Of a stretch of 64,000 nucleotides of DNA, positions 21,290 through 32,339 are shown piece after piece. Location of the stretch: positions 97,486,717-97,550,716 of the forward strand of contig JAYGXS010000002.1 of the NCBI GenBank assembly GCA_036362985.1, given 5' to 3'. How positions within the stretch are numbered: the stretch's first letter is position 1; every line of letters starts with the position of its first letter. The notes beneath the pieces are model-generated. The model was not told where the DNA came from, did no database searches, and saw nothing but the letters and a program-made list of their open reading frames with translations. The position numbers and the translations under genes are program-made. Origin of the DNA: Ligula intestinalis. Its lineage: Eukaryota; Platyhelminthes; Cestoda; Diphyllobothriidea; Diphyllobothriidae.

Positions 21290-21695
21290 CGTGCGCACAC
21301 GCGTGTCCGAGTAATCGCGGTTCTCAAAGGGCCACTTCATACACCACCCCTTCGGCCAACGCAGCAGGGGGCCCTAGCAGGCAACATCCCCTCGGACAAC
21401 TTGCAACAGACCAATAGCAGACCACGTGAACTTGCTTCACAATCCTACTAAGGCAACTGTCATCACTCCACACAACACACATTCAACTCTCTCAGGCCTG
21501 GCTGGACAGTCAGGACCAGCCCTGGCTTCGCTAGTGGCCACTGCCACATGAGACTGCAACTGGGAGTTCTGTATACAATAAACATTTCTTCTGATGACTC
21601 TTGCCTTTTACCTTCAACTTGGGGGCTTCGACCTGATAATTGTAGTAATCTAGACACAACCACGGCGTAGACCCCTTCACACACACTGGATCGAC
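21290..21695 (+). repeat. LTR-like direct repeat, copy 1
   Basis: Starts near GCACACGCGTGTCCGAGTAA. The part from about 21395 (GGCAACATCCCCTCGGACAA) matches 23755-24055: shared strings include CAGTCAGGACCAGCC, GTGGCCACTGCC, GTTCTGTA-ACAATAAA (a poly(A)-signal-like CAATAAA), TGACTCTTGC and GATAATTGTAGTAATCTAG. Size, poly(A)-like signal and the polyadenylation-type context fit an LTR, but no flanking pol links it to an element. Confidence 0.45.
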
Positions 21696-22640
21696 TGCGT
21701 TGTCAAAATCATCCCGATAGCTGACAACCTTCCAAGCGACTGCTTTGAGCGCATCAGGTCGTTTATACCCAAAAAAGAAATGCGCTGACGGTCGACCTCA
21801 CTCTCTTCCACACCCCTGAAACACAAACATGAAGGTCTTCCTAGAGGGGACATTCCAAATTTAAAAACAAATCAGAGAGACAATTTCACACACACATACA
21901 CCGCGCCCCGACATGGAAATAGCTCGATAGGTCTGTGTAATCAGACCTGGTCTTTATCCCGTCACGAAGTCAAAAAAGCACAAATTGCGGGCCACTAAGG
22001 GAAGGGTGGGGGACCTCCGAAACAGGCTCTCAGGGGGTGAGAGCGCGGATTACAGTCAGGGATAACTTGAGCTGAGCCTCGGTCTGTAGACAAATCTGAT
22101 TAAGATGGTAGCTGGGGGTCAAAATGTGGCAATAATAATGAGGAGGCGTGTATTTTCTGCCTTTTTGGGGGAGAGATGGAAGCGGACAGGAATAGTAAGT
22201 CACGTGCGTGCGGGAGTGTAAAAGGAGAGTTTTTACATTAAATCATTATTTGGTAAAAGTGTAGGCATGTGTATATTTACAAGTCGTATGACAACTAGGA
22301 AGTTTAAGAGACACGGGAGAGGATGCTGTTCTCGGGGCCAGAGCACTTTTACGTCCTCGAACCTATAATGCTGACATACAAAACAAAGGGCACTCGGCAG
22401 TTAAAAAGGATAGCGTCACAATAGAAGGAAGAATTGCAAAATACTAGGCGGAGGAACAGAAAAAACCACTGCAGGCGCCAATAGCAACGGCCAGGCAGGT
22501 TATTCGGAGTAAGTCACCATGGCCAGTTCGTTGTTTCTTTCATGATGAGACGGTAGGAAGGAGGGTCTGGTGGGAAAGGGAGATTAATAAACCCAAGGGC
22601 GGAGCGGATCCACTCCGGGGGATGGAGAGAGAAATGTATA
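21696..22640. other. No gene recognised
   Basis: Nothing supported in this stretch. Confidence 0.35.
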
Positions 22641-22655
22641 TATATACAGTGCGCT

Positions 22656-22689
22656 CTGGCGATGTAAACGAGAATGTTTTTGAAACGTC
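22656..22689 (+). ncRNA. Hammerhead-like core, orphan copy
   Basis: CTGGCGA (22656-22662) and GAAACGTC (22682-22689), followed by AGCCTAAATACATCCTGCC and CATCTTCTTCTTC, resemble the PLE 3' ends at 1066 and 16106. The first element has G for A in CTGANGA. Upstream ATATATATACAGTGCG resembles the sequence before the other cores. No PLE coding sequence was found beside it. Confidence 0.4.
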
Positions 22690-23264
22690 AGCCTAAATAC
22701 ATCCTGCCGCATCTTCTTCTTCCTCCTCTTTCGGGCATGATGAAAACGATATATACATATGCGTGTGTGTTTGCATGTACAGGTGCACACAAGAAGTCAG
22801 CCGCGGGGAGAAATGGAAACAGGAATGTTTTGGGATAAAATCCAGGAGGAGGGCGGACGGCCGACACTGCAACCAGGAGTGAAGGAGGCCTGGAATTGCC
22901 AGCTGAAGGACGCGTAGTGTACAACCACTGACAGGGCGAGAGACAGGCACGTGTAACCAGACACATATTCAAGGATTCAAATGCAGTCCTGCACGGGGAA
23001 TTGTGGGGGTGGGGCGGCGCAACACAGCAAGGACACGGAGGGAGGTCACCCAGGCGGCGGGCACTTAATTCCTCTACAGTATATCACATTTCCACTTGCC
23101 CCGCTTCTTCCTCTTCTTCTCCTCATCGGCCTTCTTCCTCTAAAGGGGGTGGGAGCGGGGAAGAAACGGAAACAACAAAACAACAAATATGAAACCAGAA
23201 TTAAACAACTATTCGGCGTGATATGCACTAGAAGTGAAGGAGAGATTTTCTATGAGATAAAAAG

Positions 23265-23460
23265 GCATTAATTTTTTCGAGACTGGTTCCCCAGCTTGTC
23301 TTCAGACTTACAATAAATGCGCAAAGAACAACTAAAATTTTCAACTTGCGGCAACAATAAATAGCCATATAGTTGGTAGTTGTGACTTCTGTCAGTCTGT
23401 ATTGTGCGGTCCTCGTCTCTTCTAACGTTCTTTGAGATGTCTATAAATTCCACCTAAATC
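23265..23460 (-). mobile_element. Short hammerhead-bearing repeat (PLE-related, non-autonomous)
   Basis: On the minus strand ACCAACTATATGGCTATTTA, TTGTTCTTTGCGCATTTATT, AAGTCTGAAGACAAGC and TGGGGAACCAGTCTCGAAAA align with the 279 bp insertion at 39587-39865. The core reads CTGAAGA / GCTGGGGAACCAGT / CGAAA, with A for T in CTGATGA. The boundaries are not sharp. Confidence 0.45.
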
Positions 23461-23479
23461 TCTTTGCGTCGGTTAACGT

Positions 23480-24055
23480 GTGTTGGATGCCCACTCCCCC
23501 CCCCCCCCCCGTTCGTTCTCCAAGGCTCGCTGCCCCATAGCCGTGTCGTCACAAACAACTGTTTCAATGCTTTCTTTCAATGGCGCCCCGCTCCCCGAGG
23601 CTTGACCTCGCAGCTGCTTCTGGCTAACGGATAACAGTCGGGTCAGCGTCCCCCGTTTTTCGGCGTGCCGGCGGACTCGACACAGTTGACCTCAGCTCAA
23701 TAAGCGCGCCTGCTTAAGGACTAGGATACCCCTCAGCCGATGCAGCAAAGACCTCTACAGGCGACATCTGCTCGAGCAATTGCGAAGCACAAATTACTTG
23801 AACTCGCTTGACATTCATGTAAAAGCCAATGTCATCACACCACACAAATAAAGAGTCAACTCCCTCAGACCTGGCTGGGAACCAGTCAGGACCAGCCGTG
23901 GCATCATCAGTGGCCACTGCCGCCTGGGACAGCAAGAAGAAGTTCTGTACACAATAAAACCCTAATTCTAGTGACTCTTGCGCTTTATCTTCAACCTGGG
24001 GATTCGATCTGATGATTGTAGTGATCTAGGCACAACTACTAATTAGACCCCTACA
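23480..24055 (+). repeat. LTR-like direct repeat, copy 2
   Basis: The part from about 23755 matches copy 1 at 21395-21695 (see shared strings there). It contains CAATAAAACCC at 23952 and ends near AGACCCCTACAG. A C15 run lies at 23496-23510. The minus-strand open frame 23714-23935 is a by-product. Two copies in the same orientation 2.3 kb apart could be the two LTRs of one element, but the interval has no gypsy coding sequence that I can recognise. Confidence 0.45.
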
Positions 24056-24059
24056 GACG

Positions 24060-24400
24060 CATGAATCCTCGGAGTGCATGGTCTGAAGAAATTGTCGGTC
24101 TTTTTTGTTCCATGCGCAGCCACTTCGGATAAATGTTCCGGTCTTATCACTGCTAGTTGGTGTTCGTGAATGCGTGTAGAGGCTGGCCCTCTGGTTTGGC
24201 CACACTATGCTATATCACAAACTTCGCATGGGATCTTGTAGACGACTAGATTATTAGACGGTGACAGCCGATAGGAATAATTTAATTGACGCAATTGCGA
24301 AAAATGTGGGTCGATTTTACCGGCACAGCCGACTTCATGTATGGATTTCACCAATGTAGATATAGTAAGCTGACTGCCCAGGAAGGATTTCTTAAGCAAT
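24060..24400 (-). mobile_element. Penelope-like element, GIY-YIG nuclease fragment
   Basis: Minus frame from 24399: IHEVGCAGKIDPHFSQLRQL, LVVYKIPCEVCDIA, a stop where the second tyrosine of the motif should be, then CGQTRGPASTRIHEHQLAVI and HLSEVAAHGTKK. VVYKIPC..C is the first strand of GIY-YIG, and the R..EH segment carries the catalytic arginine region. It is truncated on both sides, directly following the LTR-like repeat. Confidence 0.7.
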
Positions 24401-24649
24401 CCATCCGATGGCCGCTAAAATGACTACCAGGCACTTAATTATAAACAAAGAGTTGCCAATTTTAATAATTTAGTTGACTCAATTCTGAAATGCACTTTCG
24501 ATCTGAACATATTATTTAAGTTAGAACATACATGTACACCGATCATATGCAGGGCACACCTACCCTGGTATTGAGTGCCTTTCAGCTGTCATGCGAGGAT
24601 GTGAGTCACACAACCGTTTGCCACATGATTATGCATATATTGTTTACTA

Positions 24650-24858
24650 TGTTTCAGTAACAGTTATTTTAGGCATTACCGGCACAAACATTGGGACTTG
24701 CATGATACTTATTTTACCTTATTAGGTCTCATCAGATGCAGATACCAAACTCCAGGGTAGCCGCGGAAATTGCTGCTACACCCGAGATTTGAACCCACAT
24801 CACTTTGGTCAGGGGCGAACGCTCTAATCCCTGAGCTATCGGGCTCGATCTTTTGCCG
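24650..24858 (-). repeat. tRNA-derived SINE, left arm of a head-to-head pair
   Basis: Read on the minus strand from 24850: CCCGATAGCTCAGGGATTAG (A box), then GTGGGTTCAAATCTCGGG (B box), body GAGACCTAATAAGG and tail CCCAATGTTTGTGCCGGTAA. It is the inverted partner of 24905-25140. Confidence 0.7.
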
Positions 24859-24904
24859 GTTGTTGATCGTTATATAGATTTTATCGGTGTACACATATGT
24901 TTTA

Positions 24905-25140
24905 ATCTATGTCCCGATCAACAACCGGCAAAACGTCGTGCCCGATAGCTCAGGGGTTAGGGCGTTCGCCCCTGACCAGAGAGACGCGGGTTAAAATATC
25001 GGGTGTGGCAGAAATTTCCACGGCTACGGTAAAGTTGGATATCTGCATCTGATGAGACCTAATAAGGTCGAAATACGTATCATGCAAGTCCCACTGTTTG
25101 TGCCGGTAATGCCTACAATAACTATGTCACTGAAACATAT
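24905..25140 (+). repeat. tRNA-derived SINE, right arm of a head-to-head pair
   Basis: Leader CGATCAACAACCGGCAAAAC, head CCCGATAGCTCAGGGGTTAG (A box), B box GCGGGTTAAAATATCGGG (damaged), body and tail CCCACTGTTTGTGCCGGTAA. The leader upstream of the tRNA head is shared with the left arm, so the inverted repeat is longer than the tRNA part. Confidence 0.7.
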
Positions 25141-25214
25141 TAAACAATATTAATAAAGTATTTAATATGCATGCGAATTAAGCTCAATATATTTCAGTCA
25201 TCTTGGGACGCCGG

Positions 25215-25885
25215 CTCTTGAACTAATCTCCCGTTCACCACCAGCAGAAATTACATTTGCAAAAATGGCTACTTCAGTAGTATGCATTTTCCTCATTGAT
25301 TATCACTGTTCAATAAATTTAAATATGTATTATGAAAAAATTACACCAACATAATTTTTTGTACAGGTTTGGTAGAAAATTACAGCTTCAAATTTTAAAC
25401 TTGAGGAAAGAGCATGTTTCGATTTTGAAAAAGTTTCTAACTTTGGTAGTTATTTTGAATCCCACCGGCCGTTACATTCGAAATCAAGGTTTCCAAACTA
25501 CATGCTGGAAACGTCCTCTCGACGGACAAATACATATAAGAGGTCACACAGTTCTCATAAAATGCTGCAATTGATGTGGAGCCTGTTGTATACACTTAAG
25601 TGAAACATGAATAAATTTATGGATATGAGGTATTATTAATAAACGTTTCCCAATTACAAAAATGGACACCCTTCCTTCAGGTGAGCAATTTGAATAATTT
25701 TGTGCAAGTTTTCCGTAAAATGTATTTCAATTTCTTCGGGTATCGAAAATCAATGCGAAAATGTGTACTACTTAAGTAGTTACTGTTTAAAGAATATATT
25801 TTTGGTAGGTGGTCAAAAAGAACCTCTTCAAAAGGCGGGCTGAAATATATTGAGACTGGGCTGTACAATAACCAGTATTACGAGA
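25215..25885. mobile_element. Foldback element, old copy D
   Basis: AAAAATGGCTACTTCAGTAG, AAATATGTATTATGAAAAAA and a mirrored right half (TACTACTTAAGTAGTTACTG, GGTGGTCAAAAAGAACCTC) follow the order of the foldback family but are strongly diverged; the terminal CAGTAGACG motif is not found. Confidence 0.45.
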
Positions 25886-26224
25886 GAACCCATTTCATAA
25901 TTTATGTTGACATTTCATAAGAGACAAGGGGAATCAACTGTCGAGTAAGCGGTACAATGTTTGCTGGCGGTTCCTCAAGTGATCTGATCGCGACTTAAGC
26001 GTGCTGCATGTGAGAGTCCAATCGCCAAAACTGACAATATACACCGCGATGGCTGCTGTTTCTTCTGAGTCGTGAGACCTGGACTGCAAACACGAAATTA
26101 GTTCGACGATTTGTTGTCAGTGGTGGTTTTGAGGAAGAATGTAACACCACAGGTGGTTCCAAACCAAAGACTAGGGAGAAGGAGCTGATGAGAAATTACA
26201 GTACAGCTTCAAATTCGTGCAACA

Positions 26225-27085
26225 GGCCGACAATCACTCGCTAAACGGGATTGAGTAAGGTTGTGTTACTGATTACCGTCATTTCAGTTACGATAGGATG
26301 CCAGCTTTTTAACGAGCTTCTTTCTGAACACTAACAAAACGCGTGTACTGTAAAAGGTGGCTACTCATGTCGTATGCATTTTTATCATTGACTTTGACTG
26401 CCATGCACGAAAAAATTCTTTATTGTACTCCTTTGACAGCAAATTACGTCTTCTTTATTTTTTATACCTAAAGAAAGATTATCTTTCGGTTTTAAAAAAG
26501 TTTCTAAATTGCCGAATAACGTTGAAACTTACCGACTGCTACACCTGAATTCAAGGTTTACAAACTGCGCGTTGTGTATATCCTGTTTAAGGAAGAGTAC
26601 GTTTTTGCTTATAGTTTGAGAAAGAAGCAACTTAGTTCTCATAAAATGTTGTAATATATGTGGATCATACTGTATAAGTTGAAGGTGGCATTAATAAATT
26701 AAACGATACGATTTACTATGAATGACCACCTAAGAATCGTAAAAAAATCTCACGATTAGAATTTTTTTCTAAAACCGAAGCATACTTTTTCTTGAAGTAT
26801 CAAATGCAAATAAGGCGTAATTTGCTACGAAGCGAGTACAAGAAAGAATTTTCTCGTCCATTTTTCCATAAAATATATTTGAATTTATAAAGGCAGTCAA
26901 AATTAATTATAAAAATACATACCACTTAAGTAGACATTTTTTAAGCGGTCAGAAAGAAGCTCGTTGAAAATTCGGCAGCTCAAATGGCCGGACAATAGGC
27001 TACACGATAATCAATATCAAAATTTTACTCAATGCCGATTGGCGAGTGAGTATCCAACTTTCGCAAATTTCGGCATGTTGTGAGA
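26225..27085. mobile_element. Foldback element, copy E
   Basis: GATAGGATGCCAGCTTTTTA, ACGAGCTTCTTTCTGA and GGCTACTCATGTCGTATGCA on the left match TTTAAGCGGTCAGAAAGAAG, CTCGTTGAAAATTCGGCAG and CTCAATGCCGATTGGCGAGT on the right as inverted repeats of the foldback family. The centre includes CACTTAGTTCTC-like single-copy sequence also seen in copy C (TCCTGTTTAAGGAA). Confidence 0.6.
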
Positions 27086-28369
27086 ATTCGGAGCCGTATT
27101 GCGGCCACTCAAGGCCAGCCCACCGTTTTTTGTCCTCCGCCGCAAGACACTACTCAAGAACCCTGTGATTTGAGGGCGTGTTTGCCGAGTGAGGTTGCCG
27201 CCTCGTCACACCCGGATGTGACCTTATTGGCGGCCACTCTGCTTCCTCTTTATCATCATCATCATCATCATCATCATCAGCACGATCGTGCACAAGCGAG
27301 ACGTGTCAGGACGTGTCATTACTGGAACGAGAAGCCTATTTGACCGCCATTTCGGCTTCTCGCTCGAAGCCATCAGAGAGTTGCCGATAATGAAAATCCG
27401 AAAAGTTAGGCCAACAAGCATTCCGTTCCAGCAATCGTATCTTTTTCTGAACAGCTTTCTAGGCATCCCCTATTCAACTCTAGCCCTTAAGCGATATTTT
27501 TTTTTACCTTCTATCGGGTACGTCAGTAACAAAGTCTCCTTAAACTGTACGTAGTTCTGTGATGGGGTTGTATGGGTCATATGCGAGCAAGGAGGGAACC
27601 AACCGCAACGCAGAAGGAATCAGCTGTCCCCCACCTCACTTATCAGCCAAGAATGGGACAGGAAACTTGAGAGATCCTCGTCATCAACCAAACGCATCCG
27701 TACGATCCCCTCAAAATGCTGGTAATTCTGCATCAAAACCAAAACTAAAGACTTCGCAGGCTAGTGGCTAGTAATGTCGCAAGTAGTGTTGAGAAAAAAA
27801 TTGAGACCGCAAGATGACAAATTCTAACTTGTTGGCCATCAGCATCAGCCCGTCTGGAGTACGAACAGGCTTGACCACACATTCAAACTTGGTGAGGCCA
27901 AAAGTGCTCACGAGAGGTGACAAGATTGTGAAAGCAGCTGGAAAGAAGCTCGTTTACTAGCCGGCATCCTGACATGACTGAAATATCATGGGATTCAGCT
28001 GCAAAATAATTAATAATACAATACTACTTAAGTAAATAAGTAATATTACAATTCTACTTAAGTATTCTGTGCGAATCAAAACGACACATTTCAGAAGTTC
28101 GGTTGAGATTTCATGAGGTTGCGCAGCTCCCGCACCGACGCGTCATTTTTGCAATGCGCATACCGTTAATCTAGGCTAGATTCTGGAAAGGACCCTCCAC
28201 ATTTTTGCACCCAGACGCCATCTGATTGACCTAGACTAGGTTAACGATATTGTTTCGCTAGCCTCAAGTTTTGGTGATCTACATTCTGTGGTGTCATGAG
28301 AGTGAATGAGATCGCTGCGTCGGTTGGCTTGTCATAAATACCGGAAAGACCAGATCATTCTTGAACTAT
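27086..28369. other. No gene recognised
   Basis: Contains a (TCA)n tract and, at about 27935-28000, a ~65 bp foldback-family scrap (GAAAGAAGCTCGTTTACTAG, CCGGCATCCTGACATGACTG). An imperfect 17 bp inverted repeat (CGTTAATCTAGGCTAG / CTAGACTAGGTTAACG) lies at about 28157-28250. The frames at 27080-27771 have no family resemblance. Confidence 0.35.
27252..27279. repeat. (ATC)n microsatellite
   Basis: Nine units of TCA/ATC without interruption. Confidence 0.95.
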
Positions 28370-29115
28370 ATCCTTGGGGAGGAGAAGGCACCCCTATGGA
28401 TTAAAAGTGGTCAACTTAAAGCAGTAGACATCTTCAAATAGCTCGGGGGGCAAGACTACTGTCGAAGGGATAGTGTAAGGAAAAGATCGTCTCCCGAATC
28501 TACGCTGGTCGCCGGCTTTTGGAAGCGCCTATGGATCCGATGCGACATCGCCATCACCACGAAGATCCGTGTGTACCGTACATCCGTCCGGTTAGTCAGT
28601 CAGTCCTCCTCTCTAGGTATGAATATTGGACTTTACGTGTGGAAGATGAGCGAAGACTAAAGATATTTGACCACCACCACCTGAGGAATATCCTTTCGGC
28701 AAAGTAAACTGACTTAGTCTCAAATGAGACAGTTCGCACTCTGCGGTAGTATCGCGAGGATATCTCAGCCCATCCAAGAAAGACGACTGAGGTGGTTTGG
28801 GCACGGTCCCCGTCGTCCGCCGCACGAGCTTTACTAGGTTGCTGTCGATCCGCTGCCGCAGCCCACCTGTAGGCGTCAAAGACGAGGACAACTCAAGACT
28901 TGGCTCCATACTGTTCGCTAAGATTTAAACGCGGTCCTTAGACGTTCGATCTTCGGTCTCCATCGCTGGAGAAGAGAATGGATTCAGCTCTCCAGATCCG
29001 CCGCCACTAATTATCACGCATGGAGAGATATTGTCCGTGAAATAAGTGATGCCGGCTAGATCAGGCATTATCACAGCCGTATCAAGCACAAGTAGTAGTA
29101 CTCCTATGGGCCCCA
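28370..29115 (+). mobile_element. RTE-type non-LTR retrotransposon, C-terminal RT remnant
   Basis: Frames across 28380-29060 give the familiar end of RTE-like endonuclease-reverse transcriptases: LLEAPMDPMRHRHHH, SRYEYWTLRVEDERRLKIFD, HHHLRNILSAK, VSNETVRT, then decayed WFGH-type and KRMDSALQIRRH-type pieces in other frames. The known family pattern is ...L.YG.E.W.L...D.R.L..FD...LR.I...., followed by R.RW.GH. At least four frame changes and stops. The palm domain is missing, so this is a 5'-truncated dead copy. Confidence 0.7.
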
Positions 29116-29264
29116 ACCCCATCAGGCCTGACTGCTGAAGCAGTCCTCCAACGGATACAACACTTGGCGTTCACCTAGTATCAGCCAAATTTCTAAGCTT
29201 GTTATGCCGACGGAAGTTTTATAACCGTCAAAACATTGGACACTGAGTTCTTCAAATAATTACT

Positions 29265-30220
29265 CAACTCGACTGGTCCGAATATCCAATTAACGGTGGA
29301 GGTTGAAACAGACAACTCCATGCCCCTGTGCATTTAGTTGCAACTGAACTACTACCAACTACAGAATTACAACTATTCAGAACAGCCATCAGCACAAAGC
29401 AAATACTACACTTCAACGCCCAGCAGTCTCTGCCTCACAAACAAAACTGCGTCCGGGCCCTATTCCATTGCAGTACGTTATCTGACAAAAAGGTTAAACG
29501 ACAATACATCTATAATTTCTTCCGAGCTAATGAGCATGCCACCTATGACATCAAGCAAAGCCATCGCAAGAAGGACGGACGAAAGCCAAAGTAATGACTC
29601 CCCGAAGTCTGGAGGGCCATTCTTTACATAAGAGGATTCTCGGAGGCAGTCTTTCGACCGTTGCAATCTGCCGTAGTAGGTATACTTTATCGAGCCCAAA
29701 CACCGTGTGATAAAGCCTAAGAACAGACTGCAGTCTACCGAACCGTTAGCAGTTTTCTACCAATTATTTGCAATGAAAGGGACTGCAACTACGTCGGATA
29801 AACTTAATTGTACACTCGTGCCCACGTCATTAAAATCTGACGTCTCAGAAGCCACATGCAAAATCGCAGCCTGCAACTCACAATGGAGAAATTGAACATG
29901 CTTTCGGCATTCAAGGAGTGACCCCCTTGGGTCGAGGTACTACAAAAGCAAAAAGACTCCAGCTTGAGACATGGTATTGCAATTCCAACTGTGTTAACTG
30001 AGACACAGACCTTCCTGTGGCTTGCAAAGTCCTGGGCCACTACATACATAAGGACTAGGACAAGATGGTCAGAAGGAACTTCGGAAATCAGCGCAAACAT
30101 GGCCCCCACGATGAATCTGCCCGAAAGGCGAGGCAGCTTCCTTACAGAGGTGTTGACACGTAACGCCAACGGCCGCAAAGCTCCCTACAAACAACCTCCA
30201 AATGGATGAAACAGTGAAAA
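29265..30220 (+). mobile_element. Penelope-like element, RT end and GIY-YIG nuclease, decayed
   Basis: Pieces in PLE order: NIQLTVEVETDNSMPLC (about 29280), ALFHCSTLSDKKVKRQYIYN (29455-29520), LYIRGFSEAVFRPLQS (about 29620), AVFYQLFAMKG then DCNYVG in another frame (29748-29800, the GIY-YIG start), and TTKAKRLQLETWYCNSNCVN with TDLP (29935-30015, the C-terminal tail). Each matches the PLE consensus I know (IPYIRGxSE, VxYQIxC..DCxYVGxT, RxxRLxxExWxS...NxxxDLP). Many stops. It is a different subfamily from the copies at 0.5 and 18 kb. Confidence 0.65.
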
Positions 30221-32339
30221 ATATAAAAAACAGAAAGTCCAATGCGCACTAGCGCTGGTCGATTTTTGGCTTTAAACGCTTTGAAAATGGAAAGCTTCAG
30301 CAGCAGGACACATACATTACAGTCGTCAGTTTCTCAGATCGATTCACCAGTGGACTGACAGACTAAGACAGTCGAGATGCGCATGGGAGACGAAAGAGTA
30401 ATGCTGCAGAATTCACCCATTTAGCCAAAAAGCGCATATCTCACTAAAAATAATTCTGACGCGTTTTAAACTATCACAACGCGCCGTTAACAGTCGTAAC
30501 TTGGAAGGCTGTTGTTAACTGGCGGGATAACTCGCCCCCTTCCATGAATGGAATCATAGTTCAGTGGTACGCCTTAACGTGGTCATTATGGCACTCACAC
30601 TGATATGAGATCTCTGCTGCCCTAACGAAAGCCTACTGGTCACCGTTATAACATAAGGTGCGGTGAGTTCCGCGTGGACGGACTGTTCAGATCTGTGTCA
30701 GTCATTGCGTGCACACCCAACTCTGGGGATCTTGGCATCGTGGCGAGGTAAGTTAGGCGGACGAGAGTCGGTGGATGCAGCGCAAGTCTACTAGCACTAT
30801 AAACCGATTCATCAGGGGCAGCTGCACACCAACTGTGTGGCGATTGCCGGACTGGAACATTTCTGCGGCCTGTCGCCACAGAAAAGCTCATTCGAGTGAG
30901 TCACGCAATACAAGGAATTGCGGCTGCCAAATAGTTAGATAAGGAAGTATTTTAGGGAAATTTGAGAGCCATTGGGCGGTAGATTATTGGCTAAAATAGT
31001 TACTAGCTACCGTGGTGCCAGGGTAGTTTAGAAGCACATACCTCCCCTCCCCCACGCCATCAAGTGCCTTAACGTCTACATGCGGTCGCCTATTGAGTGG
31101 TTTTTCGTTCAAGGGCAAATCGTCTAAGTGGAAATGCTTCGTCCGACTTAAAAGCAGGCTCGCTAAATAGCGTTAGATAAAGGCATTGTTTTTAAATTCT
31201 CCTTACGAAATAAAAAGAAAACAGTGCACATTATTTGGCCGGGACTGAATGAATTTAACCGTCGCCGGGAAGAAACAGGACATTTGCGGAATAAAGCCCA
31301 CAGATAGGCTGACATTGTTCAATCGTCGCAAATGACATCCCATTGAGGGAGTGCATGAGACTTTCGAAGCCTCTACTACACTTTTTCCTCCCTCTCTCAC
31401 TCTGATGGTAAGGCAATGCCAAGACAACTGGAAGTGGCGCAGACGCAGTTGCTATCTACGCGACATACGAAGAGTCTAAAGAACCAAAGCTCTGACCGAA
31501 AGGGAGGATAACAGTGATTTTGAAAGTGCCCAGCTTTCTTTATATTATGCATACGTGGATACTTTTTGTCAAATAGGCTTTAAAGGTTCATCGCTTGTTT
31601 CTAATATTTAAATTTCTCTTGATGAAATGAGACCGTAGCATTGAAGGACTAACAGTAGATAGTATATCGTGGAAGCAGAGCGGTTTCGGGGGTTAGAACA
31701 TTTTACAGTAGTCAGAAAGAACAATGCCGTAGTTATTTTGTGCCCTCAAGGACCTAATCTAACCAGGTATTTTCTATTGCTATTGAGGAGGGCAAAACAG
31801 TACGTGGGCAATGTGAAATTCTCGGAAAGGAAAAAAGGGTAATGACATCAAGTATATTGGAATAAAATATATGATAGTCGTCGTTGTAGGCTAGGCATCA
31901 GGTAGGAATAATTTTACAGTTCCAAATACGAGAGCTCTATGGACCTCGAAACTGTGTTTGAAGTGGTCATTATGACGGCCCAAAACCGAAACAATTCAGA
32001 GTGAGTGACATGATGGTTTGCTAGGATTCGGTAAAGTTCTTTTCTAACGACGGTGGTTGCAACTAATTAAAAGCAAATTCAGTTGAGTTTGAACTGGAGA
32101 TGGTGACCAGTCTAACTGCCTTTGGTGTTCGAGAATGAAAAGATAAACGAATAACGACTGCGAAGAATAAAGTCAAAGATCGCAGTACATTAGTTGCAGT
32201 GGATTGTTACTGTCATTAAAGGAAAGTGGCGATGAGGACAGATCCCGGTGAGGACTGGGGTTCGATTTTTTGAATCTGCGATAGTGTTAATTCCACAAAC
32301 AACTAGAACGAGAAATTTAAAGCATTTTTCCCCGGTAAT
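30221..32339. other. No gene recognised
   Basis: Frames at 30646-30891 and 31203-31427 (minus) have no family resemblance. This is the place to expect the missing last exon of the Ras gene (it lies downstream on the minus strand), but I saw no polybasic/CaaX exon here. Confidence 0.35.

Noticed and set aside
24930..25000. Functional tRNA gene
   Set aside because: The A box is good, but the B box is damaged (GGGTTAAAATA), arms do not pair, and the sequence continues into the SINE body; the same for the tRNA-like blocks at 3.0, 3.5, 43.4, 44.4 and 60.8 kb.
29804..30178. 124-codon minus frame
   Set aside because: Antisense to the decayed PLE nuclease, whose motifs are on the plus strand.
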